Assembly (NCBI GenBank): GCA_019454185.1
Contig: CP075368.1
Coordinates: forward strand, 1,612,001 to 1,676,000
DNA length: 64,000 nt
Reading direction: 5' to 3'
From: Phycisphaeraceae bacterium
Lineage (GTDB): Bacteria > Planctomycetota > Phycisphaerae > Phycisphaerales > UBA1924
Below the pieces are notes generated by a model. The model made no database searches, had not been told where the DNA came from, and saw nothing but the letters and a program-made list of their open reading frames with translations. Below, one piece after another: positions 35,679 through 44,263 of the stretch (positions are counted from its first letter, which is position 1; each line of letters begins with the position of its first letter). Position numbers and translations under genes: made by a program.

Positions 35679-36077
35679 CATGAAGACCTGCGACCGGGCC
35701 GGCATGCGCATGTAGCGCCATTCGCCATCCTCCTGCACCGGCACCTGCTGATCGTTCAACCAGAAGAAGCGGTACTGCACGTTGAGTTCGGCTCCGTTGG
35801 TCAGCGCGCGGACCGGCACCTGCACGGCGAGGGGCTGGCCGGGCGTGCGGGTCTCGACCGGCGCGGAGACACCGATGTAGGGCTGAAGCCCTTCGAGCGC
35901 GACCACCGAGGGGTAGTTCTCGATCAGCACGGGATCGGCCATCGCGCCGGGCGGCGGCTTGTCAGAAGTCTTGCAGGACGCGAGTGAGAGAGCCGAGATG
36001 GTGATGGCTCCGAGCGCGATCGCCCTGACCGAGCGGCGCACCGGGGCTTGGTGGTCCTTGATTGAATGAGCGTGCAT
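35616..36077 (-). CDS. YcfL-like (DUF1425) lipoprotein
   Basis: A 153-aa lipoprotein. The signal ends in the lipobox SLASC, and the mature part has VALEGLQPYIGV, LNVQYRFFWLNDQQVPV and a C-terminal RWRLEI strand, the pattern of the YcfL/DUF1425 immunoglobulin-like fold. E. coli ycfL is next to lpoB, the activator of PBP1b, and here LpoB-like genes lie upstream on the same strand. AGGAG is 8 bases before the ATG at 36077. The 3' end overlaps the end of the alpha-oxoamine synthase gene on the other strand. Confidence 0.72.
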   Translation of the reverse strand: MHAHSIKDHQAPVRRSVRAIALGAITISALSLASCKTSDKPPPGAMADPVLIENYPSVVALEGLQPYIGVSAPVETRTPGQPLAVQVPVRALTNGAELNVQYRFFWLNDQQVPVQEDGEWRYMRMPARSQVFMSGNALDTRATRWRLEIRPAR

Positions 36078-36128
36078 GGCGTGAACTCCTTTGATGATCG
36101 TGTGACTCACACTGACTTGCGCTTCATG

Positions 36129-37841
36129 TCAGGGTGCTGTGCCCTGATTCCTGATTCTCGCGGCGAGCTCTCGGACCTCGCGCGACCGTGGGGTGTATGC
36201 CGGATGCTCCTGACCGAAGAGACGTGCGAAGCCGGCGGTGCCTGCCTGCGGACATGCGAGGGAGCGTCCGCCTTCGAGGATGTGGACGCCGACTCGTTCG
36301 AGCTCATCGTCGGGGTCGACGGTGATTCCCTCGGCACGATACAACTCCTGCAAGTCGGCGAGCGTGAGCCCGAGCAGCCGCCCTCTGGCGTGGTATCTGG
36401 CCATGGTCTCGTGCGTGGGCACTCGCACGCAACGCCCCCCGAGGATGAACGGCAGATCGTCGCCGGGCACGTCTCCTGGCCACGCATCATTGCCGTACCG
36501 GATCTCGCCTGAGACCATCCACGTGAGCGGTGTTGAGACCGTGGGCAGTCGCACGTAACGGATCTGAAGCCGCTCTGCCCGGGAGCGATCGGGCTGACGA
36601 AGGCCCGCGAGGGCAAGTTCGGTCTGCCCGAGATCGCCGACGCGAACCCGCACCGTCGCGCCCTCATCCGGAAGTTGGAGAGGCACGATGTACGTTCGCT
36701 GAGGGAGAGACTCGAGATGGCGGAGGTCAGCCGCGGCGGATGCCTTCATGAGAGCACCGAGCGCGGCAGCGGAGATGCCGATGATCTGCGCGGTCCCGCT
36801 GTCGTCATCGACACCCGCTGCCACGATCACGCCGCCGAGAAGGAGCGCGGTGCCGAGCGTGCTCTTTGCCCTGCGCGCGTCTTCGAGGTTGTTCCACATA
36901 TGGTCGGCAGCCATGAGGTTGAGATCGGATGCCTGCGCGATCCGCCGCTCGCCGAGTGCGTCGCCGGAGACATGGAGGGGCCTAGTGTCGCTGCGCGTGC
37001 GCGGCTGGAACTTTGCGAGTGCGCCGTCCGGTCCGTACGCGACCTTTGATGGTCCACGACCGGCATCGACGATCAGCACCGTGTCGGCTCGGCCGCTCGT
37101 GATCTCGTCGAAGGCGGGGGCAAGGTCGGGACGGATCTCCACGGCTCTTCGGAAGTGATCCGTCGCCTCTTCCGTCCGCCCAAGTGCGTGCGCCGCGATG
37201 CCCAGGAGCGCGTGCCCGAGCGCGAAGTCGGTAGCGCCGACGACATAGCCGTTGTCGAAGAACTCGTCTCCACCGTCGCCCTTCGCCGCGGCACGCTGGG
37301 CGATCTCGAGCGTCGAGAGGCGCTCGCCCTTCTCGTTCACACCGAAGTCGCGGAGCAGAAACAGCGAACTCTCCGCGGCGGCCCGCATGTTCCCCCAATC
37401 ACCTATCGAGCCCTTCTGGATCGCAACGTAGGCGTACGCCATCGCCTGCTCGAACGGTTCGCCCTTCCAGATCCGCACACCCTCGTGCAGCACGACGCTC
37501 GGCACGGTCTTGTCGGCGTTCAGCCCCTGGATGCGGAGCACCTCGTACACACGATTGGCGAGCGACTCGGCGTGGCGAGGGAGACCGTCGGCGAGCGTAA
37601 CCATCAGGAGCCGCTGTCGATCGAGCAGGTGCTGCTTGTCCGAGAGTCTCGGAGAAGCAGCGGCGTTGCGGTTGTAGAGATAACCCCGTGCACGGGCGAA
37701 CTCGCCCCGATCGACCCGCAAGGCATATGACTCATCCACCCGGTTCCCCGCACACCCCGAGAGAACCAGAAGCATCGCGGCAAGGCACGCGACAACGCGG
37801 CCCGCATCGGTTCTGGTTGCTCTCGGCACGAGGCAGCGCAT
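36129..37841 (-). CDS. COG3014-like TPR lipoprotein
   Basis: A 570-aa lipoprotein with lipobox LVLSGC. The N-terminal half is helical and TPR-like (AMAYAYVAIQKGSIGDWGNM, ALGRTEEATDHFRRAVEI). The middle holds TVLIVDAGRGPSKVAYGPDG and a hydrophobic pair near TALLLGGVIVAAG, and the C-terminal part is beta-rich. This layout resembles COG3014 proteins, which occur beside LpoB- and YcfL-type genes in proteobacteria. A role in outer-membrane control of cell wall synthesis is inferred from that association. ATG 37841 has AGGA upstream. Confidence 0.62.
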   Translation of the reverse strand: MRCLVPRATRTDAGRVVACLAAMLLVLSGCAGNRVDESYALRVDRGEFARARGYLYNRNAAASPRLSDKQHLLDRQRLLMVTLADGLPRHAESLANRVYEVLRIQGLNADKTVPSVVLHEGVRIWKGEPFEQAMAYAYVAIQKGSIGDWGNMRAAAESSLFLLRDFGVNEKGERLSTLEIAQRAAAKGDGGDEFFDNGYVVGATDFALGHALLGIAAHALGRTEEATDHFRRAVEIRPDLAPAFDEITSGRADTVLIVDAGRGPSKVAYGPDGALAKFQPRTRSDTRPLHVSGDALGERRIAQASDLNLMAADHMWNNLEDARRAKSTLGTALLLGGVIVAAGVDDDSGTAQIIGISAAALGALMKASAAADLRHLESLPQRTYIVPLQLPDEGATVRVRVGDLGQTELALAGLRQPDRSRAERLQIRYVRLPTVSTPLTWMVSGEIRYGNDAWPGDVPGDDLPFILGGRCVRVPTHETMARYHARGRLLGLTLADLQELYRAEGITVDPDDELERVGVHILEGGRSLACPQAGTAGFARLFGQEHPAYTPRSREVRELAARIRNQGTAP

Positions 37842-37854
37842 CCGGCGGTTCCTG

Positions 37855-38433
37855 TCAGTCGTACGCGAGGCCGACGGCCGCACGCTTGAGTTCGAAAGAG
37901 TCCGACCACTCGATGCGGCCGGTTTCGAGGTCGATCACGCGAGTCTCGAACGAGTAGAGATCCGTGCGGTAGACGCCCGAGGCCCGCGTCACGCTCCGGA
38001 GCACGCCTCGCATGGCGTGAGTCGGCGCGCGGCCGGCACCGGCAAGAGCGGCTTCCGCACCGACACGATCTCGCAACTGGTTGAGGTGTTCGACCGGGAT
38101 CACAAAACCGATATTCCGCTGTGTCCCGAGCGACGCGAGAGGCGTGGAGGCACGGACGCGCTCCATGAGATACCACTGCTCCGAGACAGGGACGACATCT
38201 GAGGAGAGATTCTCCACGCGATCGAGGGCGACGACCATTCGGGGAGACTGAGGGCTGCGATCACGGAGGAAGTCGCTTGAAGCCATGCTTGCCGCCAGTT
38301 GCTCGGCCATCTCCTTGACGTCCTCCGTTGTGAGCCGCGTGGAGCGTTGCTGCATGGTCGCGCACCCCATCGGCAACCCCGCGCACGCGCACACGATGAC
38401 CATGGCCTTCAACTGGAGTGTTCGGGATTGCAT
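37855..38433 (-). CDS. LpoB-like lipoprotein, second copy
   Basis: A 192-aa lipoprotein (lipobox LPMGC) with MVVALDRVENLSSDVV, then a helical segment, and FETRVIDLETGRIEWSDSFELKRAAVG at the end. These are the two conserved ends of the LpoB (PBP1b activator) fold, although the identity is weak by eye. It lies between the COG3014-like gene (13 bases downstream) and the first LpoB-like gene (29 bases upstream). GGAGAG precedes the ATG at 38433. It differs strongly from the neighbouring copy, so it is an old duplication, or one copy does another job. Confidence 0.62.
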   Translation of the reverse strand: MQSRTLQLKAMVIVCACAGLPMGCATMQQRSTRLTTEDVKEMAEQLAASMASSDFLRDRSPQSPRMVVALDRVENLSSDVVPVSEQWYLMERVRASTPLASLGTQRNIGFVIPVEHLNQLRDRVGAEAALAGAGRAPTHAMRGVLRSVTRASGVYRTDLYSFETRVIDLETGRIEWSDSFELKRAAVGLAYD

Positions 38434-38462
38434 CAACGCTCTCTCCAGGAACGGGCGAGGGC

Positions 38463-39071
38463 TCAGCTGCCCCACCGCTTGCTCTCGTAGTCCTTGGTCC
38501 ACACGATCTCGCCGCTCGTGAAACTGACGAGCTGGAAGGTCATCAGGTAGAGCGAGGTGTCGCCGCGCGAGACGCGGTACATCGTGCCGTTGAGAAAGTA
38601 CGTGGAGGCCTGGTCGATGCGATCACCCACTGCGGCGCCCGCGGGTCCGGTCTCCATCGCGCGCAGCTCTTCGAGCTGGGCCTTGGAGATGAGGAAGCGG
38701 AAGTTCTGGCGGAAGGTCTGTGACTGCATCAGGCGGTTCTTCATCTTCTCGCGCACGAGCTCGAACTCGGCGGAGGAGATGTTGACGGTCTTGTTCATGA
38801 TGTCGCCGTACACGATGGTCGAGCGAACACCCTGGTTGAATGCCGGAACGGTCGGAAGATCGGCGACGAGGGCGCTCGCCAACTGGTCCGCGAATTCCAT
38901 GTAGTCGGCGGGGAGGACGCGTACGTCTCTGGCCTCGGCGGGGGTAGACTGCCCGACATCGACGCGCCCGGACGGCGTGCCGCGTGGCGGGTTGTTCGAC
39001 GCACACCCTGAGAGCGTGAGAAGCATGCCGAGCATGCCGGTTGTGATCGAGACTGTGAATCTGGCAGCCAT
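38463..39071 (-). CDS. LpoB-like lipoprotein, first copy
   Basis: A 202-aa lipoprotein (lipobox LTLSGC). After an Asp/Pro-rich linker it reads EFADQLASALVADLPTV, VYGDIMNKTVNISSAEFELVREKMKN, LMQSQTFRQNFRFL, and SLYLMTFQLVSFTSGEIVWTKDYESKR, a good match to the penicillin-binding protein activator LpoB pattern. GGAGG is 5 bases before the ATG at 39071. It is the first gene of the four-lipoprotein run. A -10-like TATCAT lies in its leader region, but the -35 is poor. Expected location: inner face of the outer membrane, reaching the wall synthases. Confidence 0.72.
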   Translation of the reverse strand: MAARFTVSITTGMLGMLLTLSGCASNNPPRGTPSGRVDVGQSTPAEARDVRVLPADYMEFADQLASALVADLPTVPAFNQGVRSTIVYGDIMNKTVNISSAEFELVREKMKNRLMQSQTFRQNFRFLISKAQLEELRAMETGPAGAAVGDRIDQASTYFLNGTMYRVSRGDTSLYLMTFQLVSFTSGEIVWTKDYESKRWGS

Positions 39072-39149
39072 GTTGACCTCCGGTCTGTTGTTAGCACCTA
39101 CTAAATGATACGGATAAGCCGTCAGAAAGTTTCTCATGCACGCTGTCGC

Positions 39150-39178
39150 TTGCCCTGGTGGACCGAGAGTGGCATGAT
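39150..39178 (+). promoter_or_regulatory. promoter of the histidine kinase operon
   Basis: TTGCCC (39150-39155) and CATGAT (39173-39178) are separated by 17 bases, giving a predicted start near 39185. This supports the kinase start at 39251 rather than the earlier GTG at 39158, which would lie before the transcript start. Confidence 0.4.
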
Positions 39179-39250
39179 GGACAGAACCGACTCCGAACCG
39201 ATCTCGAAGAGTATGGGACTGCGGTAGCCAGAGGGGCGAGTCTGACGCGT

Positions 39251-41329
39251 ATGGAACCACTGGGAAGAACCCGCGCTCTGCTTCTGCCAGGATTGATCGT
39301 GATCGTCGTGACGGTCGTGATGTCGATCGTGGTCGCACAGGCAATGAGCCCCGACATCGGGCTGGGCGTGGTCGGCGCGGGGCTTGTCTGTCTGGTGTGG
39401 ATCGTGATGGTGGCTCCAGGCGGCCTTCTGGCACGTGAGCGCCGGGCAATCGCCGCCCTCGCCCAGAGCGAGCGACGCTATCGAACGCTGGTGCAGACGG
39501 CCCAGGATCTGATCTGGTCGGTGGATGCTTCGGGAGAGTGGACCTTCGTCAACGACGCCGCACGGACGATCTACGGTGTCGACCCGGCTCAATTAATCGG
39601 CACGACGATGATGGAGCGTGCGGAGGATGGAAAGGGCAACGGGGACGCTGAGATGCTGATCAGGGCGATGCGAGGCGAGCCGTGCATCGGGCACGTCAGG
39701 AGGCATCGGCGCGCCGATGGGTCTCTGGTCGATCTTGCGTTCAACGTCGCGGCCCTGCGCGACTCAGAGGGACGTGTGATCGGTGCCACGGGCACGGCGT
39801 CCGACATCACCGAGCGAATCCGTACCGAGCGAGAACTGGAGCGGAGCGAGGCGCAGCTGCGTCTGGTGACGGACGCCCTGCCGGTGCTGATCTCGTATGT
39901 GGATACCGATCGCCTGGTGCGGTTCGCCAATCATCATCACGCCGAATGGCTCGGGCGTCCGCTCTCGACGATCGTCGGCCGCACACTGGAGCAGGTGCTG
40001 GACGCTCAGACGCTCGCGGAGGTCTCTGAGTCGATCGACGGTGCGCTCTCGTGCGAGCACGTCTCATTCATGCGGTCGTTCGATCATCCGACCTTGGGCG
40101 AACGCCGGATCCGTGTGGATCTTGAGCCACACATCATCTCGCAACCGTGGGCCGAACCGCGTGCGGCTGGCTTTGTCGCGTTGATCACGGACGAGACCGA
40201 CCGGCTGAAACTTGAGACCGAGCTTCGGCACGTGCAGATGATGGAAGCTGTCGGCCAGTTGGCGAGCGGTGTCGCGCACGACTTCAACAACCTCTTGACC
40301 GCGATGTTCTCACAGATCGCCGTGGCGCGGATCCGCGTGGGCGATGCCCACCCCGCGACAGAGGTGATCGAGGAACTCGATCTCACGGCCCAGCAGGCAC
40401 GAGGCGTTGCCAAGTTCCTTCTGTCTCTCGGACGCAAGGGGTCTGCGGACCGATCGCACGTCGACCTCGCGATGCTCGTCGGGCGAGCGAGCCAGATGCT
40501 TCGCCGTGTGCTGCCCCGTTCGATCGAGCTCGACGTCCTGGTGCCCGAGCGCGGCGTGGCGTGGGTGTATGCGGACAGCGTGCAGTTGCAGCAGGCGCTG
40601 CTCAACCTCGCGCTGAACGCACGAGACGCGATGCCCTCGGGAGGGAACCTCGCGGTCCAAGTCAGTGTCGAGCGGAACGCTGCGGGTGCCGGCGAGGCAG
40701 TGCTCATCGTCCGCGACACGGGCCACGGGATGCCGCCCGAGATCCTCGCACGCGTCTTCGAGCCGTTCTTCACGACCAAGCCGAAGGGACAGGGCACGGG
40801 GCTCGGCCTCTCGATCATCAAGGGAATCATCGAGGATCATGGCGGAGCGATCCGCGCGACCTCCGTCCGAGGCCATGGTGCGGAGTTCATGATCAGACTG
40901 CCGCTCGTGAAGCCACCCCAGGAAACAACCCTAGTGCCATCGGATGCAGACGGCTCGGCCGAGCGTAAGACGGTGGTTCTCGCCTTTCAGAGCAGGCACA
41001 TACGCGAGATCCTCGCCACCGCGCTCGCTGGTGATGGGCTGAGCGTTGTACAGGTGGGAACGGCAGAAGACCTGATTCAACGCGTCCGCGCGTCATCCTC
41101 CCGCGTACATGGTGTTGTCGTGGACCTCGGGCAGACGCTCGGAGCATCAAGCATCGCGGATCTCAGGCAATCCGGATGGCTCGGGCCCGTGCTTCTGGTC
41201 AGCGAGGGACACGCGGTGGAGACCGATCCATGCACGCGACAGTTGCAAAAGCCGTACGCGGTGACGACATTGTGCGGAGCGGTGCGAACCATGATGTCAG
41301 AACAGGCAGATTTCGGAGGGATGCCATGA
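39251..41329 (+). CDS. membrane PAS-domain histidine kinase with degenerate receiver
   Basis: A 692-aa sensor kinase. Two membrane segments (about residues 8-30 and 40-58), two PAS domains (about 75-190 and 200-315), and the phosphoacceptor region LASGVAHDFNNLLTAM with His343. The GHKL ATPase follows, with NLALNARDAMPSGG, DTGHGMPPEI and FFTTKPKGQGTGLGLSIIKG. The last about 120 residues have a receiver-like pattern, but the phosphorylated Asp site reads VVVDLGQTLG and the acidic pocket is missing, while the LQKPY lysine is kept, so this is a pseudo-receiver. The stop overlaps the response regulator start (ATGA). The signal sensed is unknown. Confidence 0.88.
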   Translation: MEPLGRTRALLLPGLIVIVVTVVMSIVVAQAMSPDIGLGVVGAGLVCLVWIVMVAPGGLLARERRAIAALAQSERRYRTLVQTAQDLIWSVDASGEWTFVNDAARTIYGVDPAQLIGTTMMERAEDGKGNGDAEMLIRAMRGEPCIGHVRRHRRADGSLVDLAFNVAALRDSEGRVIGATGTASDITERIRTERELERSEAQLRLVTDALPVLISYVDTDRLVRFANHHHAEWLGRPLSTIVGRTLEQVLDAQTLAEVSESIDGALSCEHVSFMRSFDHPTLGERRIRVDLEPHIISQPWAEPRAAGFVALITDETDRLKLETELRHVQMMEAVGQLASGVAHDFNNLLTAMFSQIAVARIRVGDAHPATEVIEELDLTAQQARGVAKFLLSLGRKGSADRSHVDLAMLVGRASQMLRRVLPRSIELDVLVPERGVAWVYADSVQLQQALLNLALNARDAMPSGGNLAVQVSVERNAAGAGEAVLIVRDTGHGMPPEILARVFEPFFTTKPKGQGTGLGLSIIKGIIEDHGGAIRATSVRGHGAEFMIRLPLVKPPQETTLVPSDADGSAERKTVVLAFQSRHIREILATALAGDGLSVVQVGTAEDLIQRVRASSSRVHGVVVDLGQTLGASSIADLRQSGWLGPVLLVSEGHAVETDPCTRQLQKPYAVTTLCGAVRTMMSEQADFGGMP

Positions 41330-41982
41330 GCAAGCCGATCGGGGTCGTCCTCGCGGATGATCACACGATGGTGAGAGGTGCTCTCGCGGCGTGGCTGAAC
41401 GCCACGGACGATATCGGCGTCCTCGGCGACGTCACAAACGCCGAAGAAGCGATCGAGGCGTGCCTCAAGCATGAGCCGCACGTGCTCGTTCTGGATATCG
41501 ACATGCCCGGCCTCTCGTGCTTCGACGCGGCACGCACCATCCGAGCCCGTTGCCCCCTGACACGCATCATCTTCCTGAGCGCGTTCTTCCACGATCGCTA
41601 TATCCAGGAAGCGCTCGCCGTCGAGGCCTCCGGATACCTGACCAAGGGGGAGCCCCCGCAGACGGTCGAAGCCGCGATCCGTGTCGCGGCGGGCGGCGGC
41701 GTCTGCTTCTCGGAGCAGGTGCAGACTCGCATGGTGATCGGGCAGGAAGGCGCCCGACTCGGAGACGGAACGAAGACCCGGGTCGAGACCCTCACTCCCC
41801 GTGAGCTCGAGATTCTTCGCTACCTGGCGCGTGGCATGTCCAAGAAAGAGATCGCTCAAACCATGTCGCTGAGCGTCAAGACCGTGGACAACCATTGCAC
41901 CAACCTGATGATGAAACTCGATATCCACGACCGTGTCGAGCTCGCCAGATTCGCGATCCGGGAAGGGCTGGCCGAACCCTGA
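41326..41982 (+). CDS. NarL/FixJ-family response regulator
   Basis: A 218-aa regulator. Receiver domain (residues 1-120) with DD at 11-12, phosphorylation site Asp57 in LVLDIDMPG, and Lys in GYLTKGEPP. The C-terminal LuxR-type helix-turn-helix is TPRELEILRYLARGMSKKEIAQTMSLSVKTVDNH. ATG 41326 overlaps the stop of the kinase gene and is preceded by GGAGG, so the two are co-translated and almost certainly partners. Targets are unknown; gmhA follows 96 bases downstream. Confidence 0.93.
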   Translation: MSKPIGVVLADDHTMVRGALAAWLNATDDIGVLGDVTNAEEAIEACLKHEPHVLVLDIDMPGLSCFDAARTIRARCPLTRIIFLSAFFHDRYIQEALAVEASGYLTKGEPPQTVEAAIRVAAGGGVCFSEQVQTRMVIGQEGARLGDGTKTRVETLTPRELEILRYLARGMSKKEIAQTMSLSVKTVDNHCTNLMMKLDIHDRVELARFAIREGLAEP

Positions 41983-42078
41983 GAGAGGGTCTGGCCGATC
42001 GTCGATCCGCCGATACGACACGCTGCTTCCGGGGTGCTCCGGCTGCTGCTCCGAGGCGTTCGGGTCTACGCTTTCGCG

Positions 42079-42648
42079 ATGCTCGAATCCCTCAAATCTG
42101 CTCAACGAACGCTGCAAGAGTTCTGCTCGGACGGCGAGAATTCCGCGCGCATCTCCGGCATCGCGGGGTTGCTCGCGGGACGCTTCAGGGAGGGTGGCAA
42201 GGTCCTGATCTGCGGCAATGGCGGATCGCTCGCTGATGCGGTCCACTTCGCTGAAGAACTCACGGGTAGGTTCCGCGACGATCGCCCCGCGCTCCCCGCG
42301 ATCGCGATTGCCGAGCCAGGTCACATCACCTGCACAGCGAATGACTACGGGTTCGAGCGGATTTTCAGCCGCGCGGTAGAAGCTCTCGGCCGCGAGGGTG
42401 ATGTTCTGATCGCGCTCTCGACAAGCGGGAACTCGGCAAACATCGTGCTCGCGGTGGAGGCGGCGCGGTCGCGGAAGATGGCGACGGTGGCTCTGCTGGG
42501 ACGGGGTGGCGGACGGCTGAAGGGCGTGTGTGACCACGAGATCATCGCGCCCGGCTTGACCGCAGACCGGATCCAGGAGATCCATATGCTGGTCTTGCAC
42601 ATTCTGGTTGAGTTGGTCGAGGTCGAACTCGGCTATGCGAGGAAGTGA
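42079..42648 (+). CDS. gmhA: phosphoheptose isomerase (SIS domain)
   Basis: A 189-aa SIS protein that would convert sedoheptulose-7-phosphate to heptose-7-phosphate for LPS core or S-layer glycans. VLICGNGGSLADAVHFAEELTGRF, ITCTANDYGFERIFSRAVEAL, LIALSTSGNSANIVLA and the C-terminal EIHMLVLHILVELVE are all GmhA-type. In place of the classic SAADAQH motif it has SLADAVH. ATG 42079 is preceded by TACGCT at 6 bases and no Shine-Dalgarno sequence. No other heptose genes are next to it, but an LptD-like gene lies 1.6 kb further on. Confidence 0.9.
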   Translation: MLESLKSAQRTLQEFCSDGENSARISGIAGLLAGRFREGGKVLICGNGGSLADAVHFAEELTGRFRDDRPALPAIAIAEPGHITCTANDYGFERIFSRAVEALGREGDVLIALSTSGNSANIVLAVEAARSRKMATVALLGRGGGRLKGVCDHEIIAPGLTADRIQEIHMLVLHILVELVEVELGYARK

Positions 42649-42674
42649 CAGTCGGGGTGCTTCGCGAATAGCAT
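42645..42674 (+). promoter_or_regulatory. candidate promoter of the homogentisate dioxygenase-like gene
   Basis: GTGACA (42645-42650, overlapping the gmhA stop) and TAGCAT (42669-42674) are separated by 18 bases. The predicted leader is about 40 bases and includes the GGAG ribosome site. Confidence 0.45.
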
Positions 42675-42721
42675 ACCTTATTGTCCGATTCGGTCCGTGA
42701 CAGAGTCCAGAGGAGAACGCC

Positions 42722-44203
42722 ATGGCGTACTACACCAAGCTCGGCCTGCTCCCGCAGAAGCGCCACGTCCAGTTCCGACGCCCTGACGGGGTGCTGTACT
42801 CCGAAGAGCTGTTCGGCACGGAGGGGTTCACGGGGCCGACGAGCACGATGTACCACATCCACCCGCCCACGCAGGTCTACGGCTGGAAGAAGCTGTACTC
42901 GACGGCCGTTGAGTACGTCGAGCAGGATGTGATGCGGATGCGTCACACCATGACCGGCGGCCAGCGCATGGCCCCGAAGGGCGACTGGGTCACGGGGCGC
43001 GTGGTGCTGTATGGCAACAGCGACTGCGAGATGGCCGTCTGCAATCCCGCCGAGCAGATGAAGTACCACTACAAGAACGGCCAGGGCGACGAGTGCCTCT
43101 TCGTTCACTTCGGCTCCGGCGTCTGCCACACCATGATGGGCACACTCAAGTTCGGCCCGAAGGACTACATCATCATTCCCAAGGGCGTGATCTACACGAT
43201 CATCTGGGACAAGCGGAAGAACGGCCCGGACGGAAAGCCGACAGATGGCGGGCCATCGATCCAGAACACGCCATACGGTCGCGTCCTGCTCATTGAGACG
43301 GCGAACGGATCGCACATCGGCCCGCCCCCGAGGTATGTGTCGAAGCAAACCGCCCAGTTTCTCGAGCACTCGCCCTACTGCGAGCGTGATCTGAAGATCC
43401 CCGAGTACCCGCTGACATGGGACGAGAAGGGCGAGTTCGAGGTGCGGATCAAGGCCCGCGACCTCGTTCACTCGTACATGTACCACTACCACCCGCTCGA
43501 CGTCGTCGGGTGGGACGGATGCTACTACCCCTACATCTTCAACATCGACGACTTTGCGCCGATCACCGGCAAGCTCCACATGCCGCCGCCGATCCATCAG
43601 ACGTTCGAGGCCCACAACTTCGTCATCTGCTCGTTCTGTCCGCGGATGCTGGACTACCACCCGCAGGCGATCAAGGTGCCGTACAACCACTCGAACCTCG
43701 ACTCGGACGAAGTGCTCTACTACGTCGAGGGGAACTTCGGCAGCCGCAAGGGGATCGAGGTCGGCTCGCTGACGGCGCATCCGCAGGGGATTCCGCACGG
43801 CCCGCACCCCGGCACGATCGAGGCCTCGCTCAGCGCGACCTACACGGGCGAACTGGCGGTGATGTGCGACACCTTCCGGCCGCTCCATCCGACCAAGGCC
43901 GCGCTGAAGATGGACGATGAAAAGTACCCCGCCTCGTGGCAGGGCGAGCACTTCCCCGGCTTGACCTCAGGGCAGATCAAGATCGCGTCATCCGAGTCTT
44001 CCAACGGCCACGCGTCAGGAAGCGGCGAGAAGGTGCCCGTCTTCGAGCATCGCTCCGAAGCAAACGTGTGGGCTCCCAACACGCCGTCCTCGTCTCTCAC
44101 CAAGACAAACGGGCACACGCTCGCCAACGGAAAGTCCAAGCAGCCCGCATCGAAGACGGGCGCAAACAAGGGCTCGAAGAAGGCCTCGTCATCCAAAAAG
44201 TGA
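42722..44203 (+). CDS. hmgA: homogentisate 1,2-dioxygenase family protein with basic C-terminal tail
   Basis: A 493-aa cupin-type iron dioxygenase, which would open the aromatic ring in tyrosine/phenylalanine breakdown. The active-site region YNHSNLDSDEVLYYVEG (His and Glu ligands) and the second His in HPQGIPHGPHPG match the family, as do YHIHPPTQVYGW and FHFGSGVC-like strands. Residues about 1-420 cover the enzyme. The last about 70 residues are a Ser/Asn/Lys-rich low-complexity tail ending in several lysines, not known in typical enzymes. No hpd or fahA is adjacent. GGAG lies 7 bases before the ATG. Confidence 0.82.
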   Translation: MAYYTKLGLLPQKRHVQFRRPDGVLYSEELFGTEGFTGPTSTMYHIHPPTQVYGWKKLYSTAVEYVEQDVMRMRHTMTGGQRMAPKGDWVTGRVVLYGNSDCEMAVCNPAEQMKYHYKNGQGDECLFVHFGSGVCHTMMGTLKFGPKDYIIIPKGVIYTIIWDKRKNGPDGKPTDGGPSIQNTPYGRVLLIETANGSHIGPPPRYVSKQTAQFLEHSPYCERDLKIPEYPLTWDEKGEFEVRIKARDLVHSYMYHYHPLDVVGWDGCYYPYIFNIDDFAPITGKLHMPPPIHQTFEAHNFVICSFCPRMLDYHPQAIKVPYNHSNLDSDEVLYYVEGNFGSRKGIEVGSLTAHPQGIPHGPHPGTIEASLSATYTGELAVMCDTFRPLHPTKAALKMDDEKYPASWQGEHFPGLTSGQIKIASSESSNGHASGSGEKVPVFEHRSEANVWAPNTPSSSLTKTNGHTLANGKSKQPASKTGANKGSKKASSSKK

Positions 44204-44263
44204 CGGACAGCCGATCAGAACGCCGCGAACGTGTGATGGTGCCGCGACAGTTTGCTGGTGCCG

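Noticed and set aside
39158..39250. Longer start of the histidine kinase at GTG 39158
   Set aside because: It lies before the predicted transcript start near 39185 and adds an unconserved polar stretch before the first membrane segment.
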